Assembly: GCF_007830545.1 (NCBI RefSeq) | Contig: NZ_VLLF01000010.1 | Span: forward strand, 124,001-188,000 | Reading direction: 5' to 3' | Source of the DNA: Roseibium hamelinense | Lineage (GTDB): Bacteria; Pseudomonadota; Alphaproteobacteria; Rhizobiales; Stappiaceae | Length of the DNA stretch: 64,000 nt | Part shown: piece by piece, positions 9,762-17,189 of the stretch | Numbering within the stretch: the stretch's first letter is position 1 | Layout: the number at the start of each line of letters is the position of its first letter | Notes under the pieces: generated by a model | What the model saw: the letters and a program-made list of their open reading frames with translations, nothing else | The model's database searches: none | What the model was told of the DNA's origin: nothing | Program-made: the position numbers and the translations under genes

Positions 9762-10160
9762 TTAGGCGTCCACAAGCCGGAGATGCCTCTTTTTTTCCAG
9801 AACTTTCAAAACCTGCGCAAGATCATGCCCACGTTTTAAAATCATACCGCCAGCCGCAACCACCGAATAGGCGCCCTGCCTCTTCGCAAGTTTTGGGTCT
9901 TTTTCTATCCGGAATAGAGGCATTTCCGATGTGCGCCGGAAAACTGAAAAAACTGCACGATCTTTTAAAAGATCCATAGCGTAGTCCCGCCATTCGCCCT
10001 CGGCAACCATACGTCCATAGAGCCTGAGGATGATGTCGAGTTCCCGCCGATTAAACACCACGACCGGCTTGTGAACTTGCCCGCTTTGTTGTGGCGCAGA
10101 GATCATCGTGGTGGCCGACCCCGCGCCAAACTGAGATGCTTTTTCTTCGGTCTCGCTCAT
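9762..10160 (-). CDS. DUF2794 domain protein
   Basis: A small soluble protein of 132 residues matching the alphaproteobacterial DUF2794 family. The core reads VVFNRRELDIILRLYGRMVAEGEWRDYA and includes the typical end MILKRGHDLAQVLKVLEKK. Function is unknown. ATG 10160 has GGAGAGGG just upstream. The first 30 residues are low-complexity and probably disordered. Confidence 0.85.
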   Translation of the reverse strand: MSETEEKASQFGAGSATTMISAPQQSGQVHKPVVVFNRRELDIILRLYGRMVAEGEWRDYAMDLLKDRAVFSVFRRTSEMPLFRIEKDPKLAKRQGAYSVVAAGGMILKRGHDLAQVLKVLEKKRHLRLVDA

Positions 10161-10389
10161 GCCCTCTCCTATACGGGTTGGTGGGTGACGTCAGTCTTCA
10201 TCCAAGTCTGGTCACAATGATGCGCAGTGCGGAAAGTGTTTGGCAAGACCTGGCAAGGGCTGAGAAATCAGTTTGACAGCAAAACAACCTGGCCGGGTTG
10301 CTAGTTCCCGGGAAAAACAGGAATTCGAAGCAAAAAATCTTGATTTTGCCGCAATGCAGCCCTTGGCCAGCCATTTTGCATATCCATAT

Positions 10390-10540
10390 TCTTGACATAC
10401 CCTGATGGGTCAAAGGTGATCGGGTTTCGGAACGCATTAGCCCCCCAGCCCCCCGAAGTTCGATCAACCGGCACACCAGATTTATAGAGTAAAACATCAG
10501 GGCAACTGAAGGGCCGGCCATACGCCGGCCCTTTTCCGTT
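10390..10540 (+). ncRNA. Possible small RNA ending in a strong terminator
   Basis: No gene reads through this stretch, yet it ends in a perfect 10-bp hairpin followed by T-rich sequence (10,509-10,540). A TTGACA element lies at 10,392-10,397; the -10 match at 17 bp is poor. The middle contains two C6 runs (CCCCCCAGCCCCCC near 10,441), the kind of C-rich loop seen in several rhizobial trans-acting sRNAs. It would give an RNA of about 110 nt. It could instead be an untranslated leader or a terminator of unrelated transcription. No known RNA family was recognised. Confidence 0.4.
10509..10540 (+). terminator. Rho-independent terminator, no upstream CDS on this strand
   Basis: The stem AAGGGCCGGC (10,509-10,518) pairs perfectly with 10,524-10,533 around loop CATAC and is followed by TTCCGTTT. 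The nearest plus-strand gene upstream already has its own terminator at 9711, so this one probably ends a separate short transcript. Confidence 0.8.
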
Positions 10541-10623
10541 TGTGCACTGTCCCATAAAAATTGATAAAAGTTCGCCCGACTGCGGAAAATTGCGGCTTTC
10601 CGAAATCGCAAAGCCGTGCCAGC

Positions 10624-11154
10624 ATGCCTAGTATGAGCACGGCCCTGATTGACTTGAGACCAGCAAACATGTCCGATTGCGACGCACTTGCCGCGATCCA
10701 CAATGAAGCTTGGCTGAATGCGTATCGTGGCTTGCTAAACGGCGTTGAACTGCAGCGGCTTGTCTCCCGTCGAAGCCCAGGCTGGTGGAAGGGAGCACTT
10801 GATCGTGGCGTTACGATCAAGGTTATTGAAGTGGCTGATGAACCCGCAGGGTACGCCACCTACGGTCCTTGCAGGTTGCAAAATCTCGCCGCTGAGGGCG
10901 AGATTTATGAGCTTTATCTCAAGCCCGAGTACCAAGGTCTTGGCTTCGGTCGCACATTGTTCGGATCTGTCCGCAAGGAACTGAAGGGCAGAAACCTGGA
11001 AGGGCTTGCCGTACAGGTCCTCAGCGAAAACCAGCCGGCAAGGAACTTTTATCGTGCGCTTGGAGGAAAGCTCGGCGCAAAAACGTGGTACCGAAGCGCG
11101 GGAAAACGTTTCGAACTGTCCATTTACGTTTGGCCTGAAACGACGTCAGGATAA
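10624..11154 (+). CDS. GNAT family N-acetyltransferase
   Basis: Predicted acyl-CoA-dependent acetyltransferase of about 176 residues. The acetyl-CoA binding region is the segment YQGLGFGRTLF (pattern Q/RxxGxG/A), followed by the C-terminal strand and NQPARNFYRALGG, typical of RimI-like enzymes. The start is ATG 10,624 or ATG 10,633; the frame is also open to 10,561, inside the spacer after the hairpin. Substrate is unknown. It converges with an exported protein gene, with only 4 bases between the stops. Confidence 0.85.
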   Translation: MPSMSTALIDLRPANMSDCDALAAIHNEAWLNAYRGLLNGVELQRLVSRRSPGWWKGALDRGVTIKVIEVADEPAGYATYGPCRLQNLAAEGEIYELYLKPEYQGLGFGRTLFGSVRKELKGRNLEGLAVQVLSENQPARNFYRALGGKLGAKTWYRSAGKRFELSIYVWPETTSG

Positions 11155-11158
11155 CCGG

Positions 11159-11731
11159 CTAGTATCTGAAAATGCCCGGATTTCCGATAACCTGAGGCTG
11201 ATTGGCGCAATCGAAGGTCCCTGCCAGTAGGTCCGCGGCCTGCCGGGCAAGCACATTTGCGTCCGAGTTCGCTTGCGCATCGACCCGCGCAATCTGGCAG
11301 GTCGCCCCGGGCTCGAGCTGTGTGACGATCAAAACACTTCCGGTTCGGCCGGTATCGTCCAAAGACGGGAACCAGCGCAAGATTGTTGCAAACGGGATAC
11401 CGAACCGCATACGCCATTCAAGCCTGTCATTGATACTATTGAAATTCGGAAGGGTCTGGCCGGCCGAGGGTTCATTCGCGGCGTTATTCCCAAATGAGAC
11501 GAACATGCGCAGGTCGCCTTCAACAATATATACAGGAATACCATCATGTCCGCGGCATAGCCAAGAACCGCCAAACGTTGTCTCCCCATCGGGCACACCG
11601 GCTTGGACACATGTCGGGAGTTCAATAGTCGTGTATACGCTTTCCGCCTCTTGGCCCGATACGGCCGCCGCCCCAGACCAAAGGAGAAGAACGGTAGCAA
11701 GCCCCGGCGAAACCCTTGAAAGCATGGCCAT
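11159..11731 (-). CDS. Conserved exported protein of unknown function
   Basis: A 190-residue protein with a signal peptide (hydrophobic stretch SPGLATVLLLWSGAAAV, cleavage near SGQ). Four Cys in the mature part (CVQAG, WLCRG, ATCQI, FDCAN) could make two disulfides. ATG 11,731 is chosen because GAGAGGGG lies 6-7 bases upstream; an in-frame ATG at 11,758 exists without one. No domain was recognised. It is alone between two plus-strand genes. Confidence 0.7.
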   Translation of the reverse strand: MAMLSRVSPGLATVLLLWSGAAAVSGQEAESVYTTIELPTCVQAGVPDGETTFGGSWLCRGHDGIPVYIVEGDLRMFVSFGNNAANEPSAGQTLPNFNSINDRLEWRMRFGIPFATILRWFPSLDDTGRTGSVLIVTQLEPGATCQIARVDAQANSDANVLARQAADLLAGTFDCANQPQVIGNPGIFRY

Positions 11732-11838
11732 GTTTCCCCTCTCGAAACCAACCGGCATTGCATTGCAGCAACAATGGGCTTGCGCTCAAACGCTGAGGCT
11801 GTAATAGACCCCCCAACAGTTAAAGGGAGTCAAGCTCT

Positions 11839-12378
11839 ATGCGTATCGATGCTGTGCCGATCGGAAAAAATCCGCCAGAAGACATCAATGTCATTATTGA
11901 GGTTTCAGTCGGCGGCGAGCCCATCAAGTACGAGATGGATAAAGAAGCAGGCGCGATGTATGTCGACCGCTTCCTCTACACACCGATGCGGTATCCGGGC
12001 AACTACGGTTTCGTACCGCACACACTCTGCGGCGACGGGGATCCAATCGACGTCATTGTGATAAATCAGCGGCCGATCGTCCCTGGTGCGATCATGAACT
12101 GCCGCCCGATCGGCGTTTTGATCATGGAAGACGAGTCGGGCCTGGACGAAAAAATTCTCGCCGTACCAACCCACAAGCTCACCAAACGCTACGACAACAT
12201 CCACGATGTGTCAGACTTGCCGGATATCACCGTTCAGCAAGTCAAACACTTTTTCGAACACTACAAGGACCTGGAGCCCGGCAAATGGGTGAAGGTGACT
12301 GGTGTGGAAGGCGTTGACGTTGCAAAACGGATGATCGCCGAATCCATCGAGCGTGCCTCGAAACAGGCTGCTGAATAG
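11839..12378 (+). CDS. ppa: Inorganic pyrophosphatase
   Basis: Family I soluble pyrophosphatase of 179 residues, hydrolysing PPi to phosphate to pull biosynthetic reactions forward. The active-site signature DGDPIDV is present near residue 69. Other conserved features are EYNKxx-like KYEMDKE and the lysine/tyrosine-rich [18 protein letters not shown] lies 12 bases before the ATG. Length matches bacterial Ppa. It is likely monocistronic. Confidence 0.95.
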   Translation: MRIDAVPIGKNPPEDINVIIEVSVGGEPIKYEMDKEAGAMYVDRFLYTPMRYPGNYGFVPHTLCGDGDPIDVIVINQRPIVPGAIMNCRPIGVLIMEDESGLDEKILAVPTHKLTKRYDNIHDVSDLPDITVQQVKHFFEHYKDLEPGKWVKVTGVEGVDVAKRMIAESIERASKQAAE

Positions 12379-12422
12379 GCCGACATCGGAACAGTGTGCG
12401 CTGAGGCTGCCTTGCTGCGCAA

Positions 12423-12854
12423 CTATTCAGCGGCTGCCTCAATGCGCTCCATATCGTCGTCTGACAGGCCGAAATGGTGGCCGATCTCATGGATCAGAAC
12501 ATGTGCGACGACATCGCCAAGGGTTTCGTCGCCCGAGGCCCAGTAGTCCAGTATAGGGCGGCGGAACAGCCATATACGGTTCGGCATCTGGCCGGTGATC
12601 ATAGAGGCAGCCGCCTCGGTCAGCGCATTTCCCTCAAAAAGACCAAGAAGATCGTGCGGATCTTCGATGCCAAGCGCATTTAGCACTTCGTCTTCGGCAT
12701 AGTCCATCAGCCGGATTTCGACATGTCCGCACATGGCCAGGAATTCGTCAGGCATGGTGGCCAGCACGTCGCTTGCCAGCGCCTCGAACACTTCGAGTGT
12801 TGGCGCACGCCGGTTCGTCCAGTCAGACCGGCGCAGCGGATAAACAGAAGCCAT
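12423..12854 (-). CDS. Zincin-type metallopeptidase family protein
   Basis: A small protein (about 143 residues) of the zincin-like metallopeptidase family formerly called DUF1025. The zinc motif HExxH is HEIGHHFGLSD, with the distal Asp ligand in the same run, close to the C-terminus. The neighbouring sequence PNRIWLFRRPILDYWA is also typical. ATG 12,854 has GGAG about 11 bases upstream; a GTG at 12,905 is an alternative start. Physiological substrates of this family are unknown. Confidence 0.87.
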   Translation of the reverse strand: MASVYPLRRSDWTNRRAPTLEVFEALASDVLATMPDEFLAMCGHVEIRLMDYAEDEVLNALGIEDPHDLLGLFEGNALTEAAASMITGQMPNRIWLFRRPILDYWASGDETLGDVVAHVLIHEIGHHFGLSDDDMERIEAAAE

Positions 12855-12942
12855 ATCGGCTTGCTCCAAGAGTTTCGTTTCGTCTTTGAACCGAGCCCCT
12901 ATCACACCTGGTTCAAATACGGAAATTCGAGACCAGTCTGAC

Positions 12943-13191
12943 CTAGAGATAAGTGGTCACGAGATAAATCACCAATCCGATTGCAAAGATGAGACCAGCG
13001 ACACGCCCGATCCGCGTTCCCCAGACTTCGATTTGATCGTCGGGATCCTTGTCGGCCGCACCAAGATGATCCTGCGCACGGTGCGCCATGCGCGCGAACG
13101 TGGAATCTGCAATCGTTTCGCTTTCCGCCTGAACCCGGTCAATCGCCTTTAGGGCTTCTTGGCGTTTTTTATCGTGTTTGGGATCATTCAT
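12943..13191 (-). CDS. Small protein with one C-terminal membrane segment
   Basis: An 82-residue protein: a charged, helical N-terminal part (MNDPKHDKKRQEALKAIDRVQ) and a single hydrophobic C-terminal segment (VAGLIFAIGLVIYLVTTYL), so probably tail-anchored with the N-terminus in the cytoplasm. Its ATG overlaps the dsbB stop codon (ATGA at 13,188-13,191), which fixes the start and shows it is the last gene of the dedA-dsbB operon. No family was recognised. Confidence 0.75.
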   Translation of the reverse strand: MNDPKHDKKRQEALKAIDRVQAESETIADSTFARMAHRAQDHLGAADKDPDDQIEVWGTRIGRVAGLIFAIGLVIYLVTTYL

Positions 13192-13715
13192 GCCGCAACC
13201 ATTTTCCCGGATCGTCTGAGTAACAATGCAGCAACCAGGCCCAGCACCGCAAGTCCGCCCGAGACGACGGCATTCCATCCGGCGAAAGACAGTCCGAGAA
13301 ACCTCCAGCTCGCCTCAGTACAGCTTACCAACCGCGTCGATTGGAGCGCGGACAGCATGTCTGCCGCCGAATCCGGACCACCTGAGCTGCCGCCGCATCC
13401 GTTTGGACCGAGCCAGAAGCCCCATTCGGCTCCTGCCTGATAGAGCCCCAGTCCACTGCCATACGCAAATATGACAGTAACCGCGCAGAACAGTAGCGCG
13501 GCCGCACCAAGCTTGTTCTCCAAGGACAAAAACAACCCGGCGAGCGTCAGCGGCAAGCCGACGTAATACGGCACCCTTTGCTCAAGGCAGAGCTCACACG
13601 GCACGAATCCACCAATAATCTGGTAGCCCCATGCGATTGCGATCGCCGCCAATCCGACTGTAAAAAGAAGAATCGCCGCATTATTTGCGAGGGATTTAGG
13701 AGTTGCCTGGATCAA
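13188..13715 (-). CDS. dsbB: Disulfide bond formation protein B (DsbB)
   Basis: Inner-membrane quinone-linked oxidase that re-oxidises periplasmic DsbA. The first cysteine pair is in CELCLEQR (the family CxxC), after the first membrane segment. The second periplasmic loop carries NGCGG and LVSCTEASW, the second redox pair. Four hydrophobic segments are visible. The start is a TTG at 13,715 with GGGAG about 10 bases upstream; no in-frame ATG is available. It lies 16 bases downstream of the DedA-family gene and overlaps the next gene by 4 bases. Confidence 0.92.
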   Translation of the reverse strand: MIQATPKSLANNAAILLFTVGLAAIAIAWGYQIIGGFVPCELCLEQRVPYYVGLPLTLAGLFLSLENKLGAAALLFCAVTVIFAYGSGLGLYQAGAEWGFWLGPNGCGGSSGGPDSAADMLSALQSTRLVSCTEASWRFLGLSFAGWNAVVSGGLAVLGLVAALLLRRSGKMVAA

Positions 13716-13731
13716 CGCATATCTCCCAAAA

Positions 13732-14310
13732 TTATATGAATTTCAGTGCTACAAAGCCGCCGACCAACAGCACGACGAACAGCGTGAACATCAACCCGAG
13801 CCGTTTTTCGATAAAGTCCTTAATCGGTGGCCCGAACAGGTAAAGCAAACCTGCCACGATAAAAAACCGGATGCCCCGGGAAACCAAGCTTGCGAAGATA
13901 AAGACAGGAAGACTAAGAGCGGCAACGCCAGACGCGATCGTAATCACTTTATACGGAAAGGGTGTAAGCCCGGCGATAAACACGAACCACCAGCCCCATT
14001 CGTTAAACACGCTGCTGAATTCCTCCAGCCAGTGCAGCTTGCCGTAAAACGCGAGCACCGGCTGGGCGACCTGATCGAATAAGAACATGCCGATAAAATA
14101 ACCCAGTACACCTCCGGCCACTGAGGTCAGCGTGCAGAGCGTGGCAAACCACCAAGCTTTTTCCCGTTTTGCGATCACCATCGGGATCAATAGGATATCT
14201 GGCGGGATCGGAAAGACCGAGCTTTCTACAAATGAAACGGTTCCGAGCGCTGCGGGAGCGCGCGGTCCGGCGGCAAGGGACAGGGTCCAGTCGTACAGGC
14301 GTCTTATCAT
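13732..14310 (-). CDS. DedA/YqaA-family (SNARE-associated) membrane protein
   Basis: A polytopic membrane protein of about 192 residues. It contains the VTT/DedA pattern: SFVESSVFPIPPDILLIPM near the N-terminus and the FIAGLTPFPYKVITIASGV loop, with a conserved Arg in SRGIRF. Related proteins act in membrane lipid homeostasis and envelope stability; the precise substrate is unknown here. It is the first gene of the operon with dsbB. ATG 14,310 is preferred over a GTG at 14,346. Its upstream region abuts the left end of the island. Confidence 0.88.
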   Translation of the reverse strand: MIRRLYDWTLSLAAGPRAPAALGTVSFVESSVFPIPPDILLIPMVIAKREKAWWFATLCTLTSVAGGVLGYFIGMFLFDQVAQPVLAFYGKLHWLEEFSSVFNEWGWWFVFIAGLTPFPYKVITIASGVAALSLPVFIFASLVSRGIRFFIVAGLLYLFGPPIKDFIEKRLGLMFTLFVVLLVGGFVALKFI

Positions 14311-14497
14311 GGGCTGTCCATTAGCCTCAGATGTCGGAAAAGTCACCTGACGATTTTCGAAACGGCCCAGCTATGGCTGCGGCCAATTGGCCATACCATT
14401 GGCATTTCAGTCAGGAACTAAACGCTTTCCGCCCGTTGAGAATACATCAGTGCCGTGCGGAGGAAACGAGGCTAAAGAGCCTCAAAACGCAATGAAG

Positions 14498-14513
14498 TGG
14501 TGCCCCCCGCCGG
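14498..14513. repeat. attL: 16-bp duplicate of the tRNA-Leu 3' end
   Basis: TGGTGCCCCCCGCCGG here is identical to 34,235-34,250, the 3' terminus (including CCA, minus strand) of the tRNA-Leu gene. No tRNA body adjoins this copy, so it is the displaced end left by site-specific integration. It marks the left limit of the island. Confidence 0.9.
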
Positions 14514-14551
14514 GCCACGCGCATTGAATAAAATCAGAAGCTTAGCCCGAA

Positions 14552-14606
14552 GTGGGACAGCAAATTGTCCCACTATTTCTGCTATTATCTGGGATCAGTG
14601 TCCCAC
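14552..14606. repeat. Cluster of GTCCCAC repeats beside attL
   Basis: Three copies of the 7-mer GTCCCAC or its complement lie at 14,552-14,558, 14,567-14,573 and 14,600-14,606. The first two form an inverted pair. The extended form AATTGTCCCACT recurs beside attR. These are candidate arm-type binding sites for the integrase or excisionase. Confidence 0.55.
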
Positions 14607-14649
14607 CGATTTTACCCAGCCTTGGAGGCGTTGATCGACTGCAACATGC

Positions 14650-15693
14650 CTACCATTCATGTGAGTGCGTGTCACCGGTTTCTGTAAGTTTTTCAGCCAG
14701 ATCGCGGAACGACTTTGGCAATCCGGACAATACTGGGTCGTCGAAACTCAGGCGAAGATACTTGGTTGCGATCTCAGCGACTATGCGAGCCTGTTGCTCA
14801 TCACGGTATCGTTTCGCCGGATCGCGGGTAACATCATTTTCTACGATCCATTGCTTTTGAAGAGCATAGACCCTCGGATCAATGGTTACGATCCTTAGAG
14901 GCAACCCACGTTCGTCAAAAGCCGTCGCCGTGAACTTGGGAGCATTCAGGAGCCATCTGCTGCTGTCTGTTGTTGTGGCAATCAGGTCCTCCGGATGGTC
15001 GGACAACCGCGTGTGCCCCTCCCTCATGATCCTGTCATGGTCCTGAGGTTCCAAGAGATCGACCATGTAGCCTTCTTTATTGGCGGCTGTGTATGTCTTG
15101 CTCTTCGCACGTTCGAACGACCGGTCAACCGTTTGGAGAGCGCCAATCAGCCCCTTCTCATTGACCTCACCTGTCATGACCAACCGGCGTCTGGCATCAA
15201 ACAGGATATCTACATCCCCTGTAGCGACCATGCTCGCATCGATCCGAACTGCAGCCTGTGCCTCATAGGCATAAAGAGCATTCGTGCCCAAAACGATCAG
15301 AGACGTTCCCAGCCAGCCCAAATCATCCAGCTTTCGAATGACCCTCGCTGTCAGCAATGGCACCCGGCCCAAGCCCCTTGCCCGCAGGACAGGAGCACGG
15401 TCCTCTAGCTGTTTCCTCAGCCCGGCAACGCGTTCCTCAACACGTGCCTTGCCGTCAACAAAATGCTCAAGAGTTTGCTCAGTCTCAGGACTGCGCCGAC
15501 CATAGGACTTCCGGGTCGAACTACCATGCGGCCTTCGGATGAGGTATTCTACCTCACCTCTGGCTTCGAATTTCATTGACCCGCCATAACTATGCCGAGC
15601 TTCAGCCTGTGCTGACCTCAGCAAATCATAGCGATCCCGAGCATCGATAGCATCACGGATGCTATCTCCATCCAACTGACTGATTTCAAACAT
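14650..15693 (-). CDS. Nucleotidyltransferase-fold protein (GSU2403-like)
   Basis: A 347-residue protein with a nucleotidyltransferase fold. The sequence GTNALYAYEAQA followed by TGDVDILFD gives the G-x-N/S and DxD motifs of DNA polymerase beta-type nucleotidyltransferases. The first 90 residues are charged and helical. Related folds act as antitoxins or abortive-infection components, for example AbiEii and the MNT of MNT-HEPN pairs. ATG 15,693 is the start; an in-frame TTG at 15,702 is possible. The gene is divergent from the Abi_2 gene, 270 bases away, just inside the island's left end. A functional link to it is only inference. Confidence 0.7.
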   Translation of the reverse strand: MFEISQLDGDSIRDAIDARDRYDLLRSAQAEARHSYGGSMKFEARGEVEYLIRRPHGSSTRKSYGRRSPETEQTLEHFVDGKARVEERVAGLRKQLEDRAPVLRARGLGRVPLLTARVIRKLDDLGWLGTSLIVLGTNALYAYEAQAAVRIDASMVATGDVDILFDARRRLVMTGEVNEKGLIGALQTVDRSFERAKSKTYTAANKEGYMVDLLEPQDHDRIMREGHTRLSDHPEDLIATTTDSSRWLLNAPKFTATAFDERGLPLRIVTIDPRVYALQKQWIVENDVTRDPAKRYRDEQQARIVAEIATKYLRLSFDDPVLSGLPKSFRDLAEKLTETGDTHSHEW

Positions 15694-15735
15694 TTTTGCC
15701 AACCCAATATCAATTTTTGCATCTTATTGGCAAAA
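15694..15735. promoter_or_regulatory. 9-bp inverted repeat at the nucleotidyltransferase start
   Basis: TTTTGCCAA (15,694-15,702) and TTGGCAAAA (15,727-15,735) form a perfect inverted repeat immediately upstream of the ATG at 15,693. The position suits an operator controlling the nucleotidyltransferase gene. The regulator is unknown. Confidence 0.4.
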
Positions 15736-15874
15736 GTGTTTTAAGTCAAAATCTTAGCCTGAAAGATTGTATCAATTTACACGTAGGAATCAGGCATTAT
15801 CCAACGAACATCAACAACTTCGCGGCACACATACAAAAGTTAATAATTTGCACCAAAGGTTGTAAATTCTAATA

Positions 15875-15903
15875 TTGACACAGCACATGATTCGACTCAT
15901 ATA
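15875..15903 (+). promoter_or_regulatory. Strong sigma-70-like promoter for the Abi_2 gene
   Basis: TTGACA at 15,875-15,880 and CATATA at 15,898-15,903 are separated by exactly 17 bp. Transcription would begin near 15,910, only a few bases before an ATG at 15,913. Confidence 0.6.
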
Positions 15904-15912
15904 GGGGAAATT

Positions 15913-15963
15913 ATGGCCGTCCCCTCTGACCTGCAAAGGTCATGGGCGGCCTTCTTACTTTAA
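15913..15963 (+). CDS. Possible 16-residue leader peptide of the Abi_2 gene
   Basis: A short frame from ATG 15,913 encodes MAVPSDLQRSWAAFLL and ends at TAA 15,961-15,963, whose last base is the A of the ATG of the Abi_2 gene (TAATG). AGGGGA sits 5 bases before the ATG, but the predicted transcription start falls after it, so the peptide would be translated from a nearly leaderless mRNA. The same bases form a strong hairpin. Whether the peptide is made is unknown. Confidence 0.35.
   Translation: MAVPSDLQRSWAAFLL
15916..15953 (+). promoter_or_regulatory. Leader hairpin in front of the Abi_2 start codon
   Basis: GGCCGTCCC (15,915-15,923) pairs with GGGCGGCC (15,945-15,952) with one bulge. An inner stem GACCT/AGGTC is capped by the GNRA-type loop GCAA. 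TTCTTACTTT follows, so it could work as a terminator/attenuator or block ribosome access to the ATG at 15,963. Confidence 0.5.
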
Positions 15964-16922
15964 TGAGATATTCCAAGCCATACCTCACAATTCCTGAACA
16001 GCGGGAGCTGCTTGAAAGAAGAGGCATGACTGTCGCTGACCCCGCAAAATGCGAGGAATATCTGCGGCGTATTGGCTATTATCGACTGAGTGCGTACTGG
16101 TTCCCCTTCCGGCAATTAAGTCAGAACCCTGAAGGCACGCATACCCTTGCGAATAATTTTAAACCCGGCACTACTTTCAAAAATGCGACTGATCTATACG
16201 CCTTCGACAAAGGGCTTCGCCTAATTGTTCTGGATGCGATCGAAAGAATTGAAGTCTCAGTGCGAACCGAGTTTGCGTTGGCTATGGGCAGCATTTCGCC
16301 TTTGGCTCATCGAGACCGGAACAATTTTAATAGACGCTTCTCCCAATTCGCCCCGCCCAGAACACAGTCGATGTATCAAGGCTGGCTTCAAAAGCTAGAT
16401 GAAAAAGCTGCCAATTCGAACGAGGAATTCGCCGAACATTTCAGGACGAAATATGCTCGTGAAATCATGCCAATCTGGATTGCTGTCGAACTGCTCGACT
16501 TTAGCCCGCTGTCTATCGGACTATCTCAGCTTAAACATCAACAACAACAAGCAATTGCAGCCAGCTATGGCGGCATTAGTTTCCGCCTAATCCAATCTTG
16601 GATCAGGTCACTTTGCAATGTCAGGAACATCTGCGCGCATCATTCAAGGCTCTGGAATAAGCCCGTGATAAATCAGCCCGCCATCCCGAGGCGTGGTGAA
16701 GCTCCTGACTTGGATCATATTGCAACAGCTCCGGACACCAACAAGAGGGTCTATGCCACCTTGGCAGTCATGCGCCTGCTGTTAAAGGAGATAAACCCCC
16801 GCACACGGTGGGCTACAAGACTCAAAGGGCACGTCGCGACATTCCCCAATGACGCACCCAACATAAGCCTCAAAGACGCTGGTTTCCCTGACAACTGGCA
16901 CCAACTCCCTTTATGGAGTTAA
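15963..16922 (+). CDS. Abi_2 (AbiD/AbiF-type) HEPN-family abortive-infection protein
   Basis: A 319-residue protein of the Abi_2 family, whose members cause abortive infection in lactococci and belong to the HEPN RNase superfamily. The N-terminus is diagnostic: MRYSKPYLTIPEQRELLERRGM and YLRRIGYYRLSAYWFPF. The HEPN catalytic motif (R-x4-6-H) is visible as RNICAHHSRLWN at about residue 227. The start ATG 15,963 overlaps the stop of a 16-codon leader; an upstream ATG at 15,942 lies inside a hairpin and is less likely. A divergent nucleotidyltransferase gene is the nearest neighbour. Confidence 0.88.
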   Translation: MRYSKPYLTIPEQRELLERRGMTVADPAKCEEYLRRIGYYRLSAYWFPFRQLSQNPEGTHTLANNFKPGTTFKNATDLYAFDKGLRLIVLDAIERIEVSVRTEFALAMGSISPLAHRDRNNFNRRFSQFAPPRTQSMYQGWLQKLDEKAANSNEEFAEHFRTKYAREIMPIWIAVELLDFSPLSIGLSQLKHQQQQAIAASYGGISFRLIQSWIRSLCNVRNICAHHSRLWNKPVINQPAIPRRGEAPDLDHIATAPDTNKRVYATLAVMRLLLKEINPRTRWATRLKGHVATFPNDAPNISLKDAGFPDNWHQLPLWS

Positions 16923-17189
16923 AAAAAGTTCGTTCGGCCCACGGAAATGCCAACGGGCACAAATAAGTAGTAAGCTCGCCATTTGCTCGGCAACCGTGTC
17001 TGAGCTAATCATCGATTAGTGCGTTGCGGAAAATCCCGACGCGAATCGAGGTGTGTAGCGGAGACGCGTTATTGGGAGGACCTCTTCGATGGCAATCAGT
17101 GTCTACGCGTCGCAGGCTCTTTCACAGGAAGGTGGCGAACATTCCTTCGCTAAGCATCTTCAAGATAACCGGGCCACAGGAAGTAAGAC

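Noticed and set aside
10420..10500. tRNA-like GTTCGATC element in the gap
   Set aside because: No cloverleaf can be built; acceptor and D-arm are missing.
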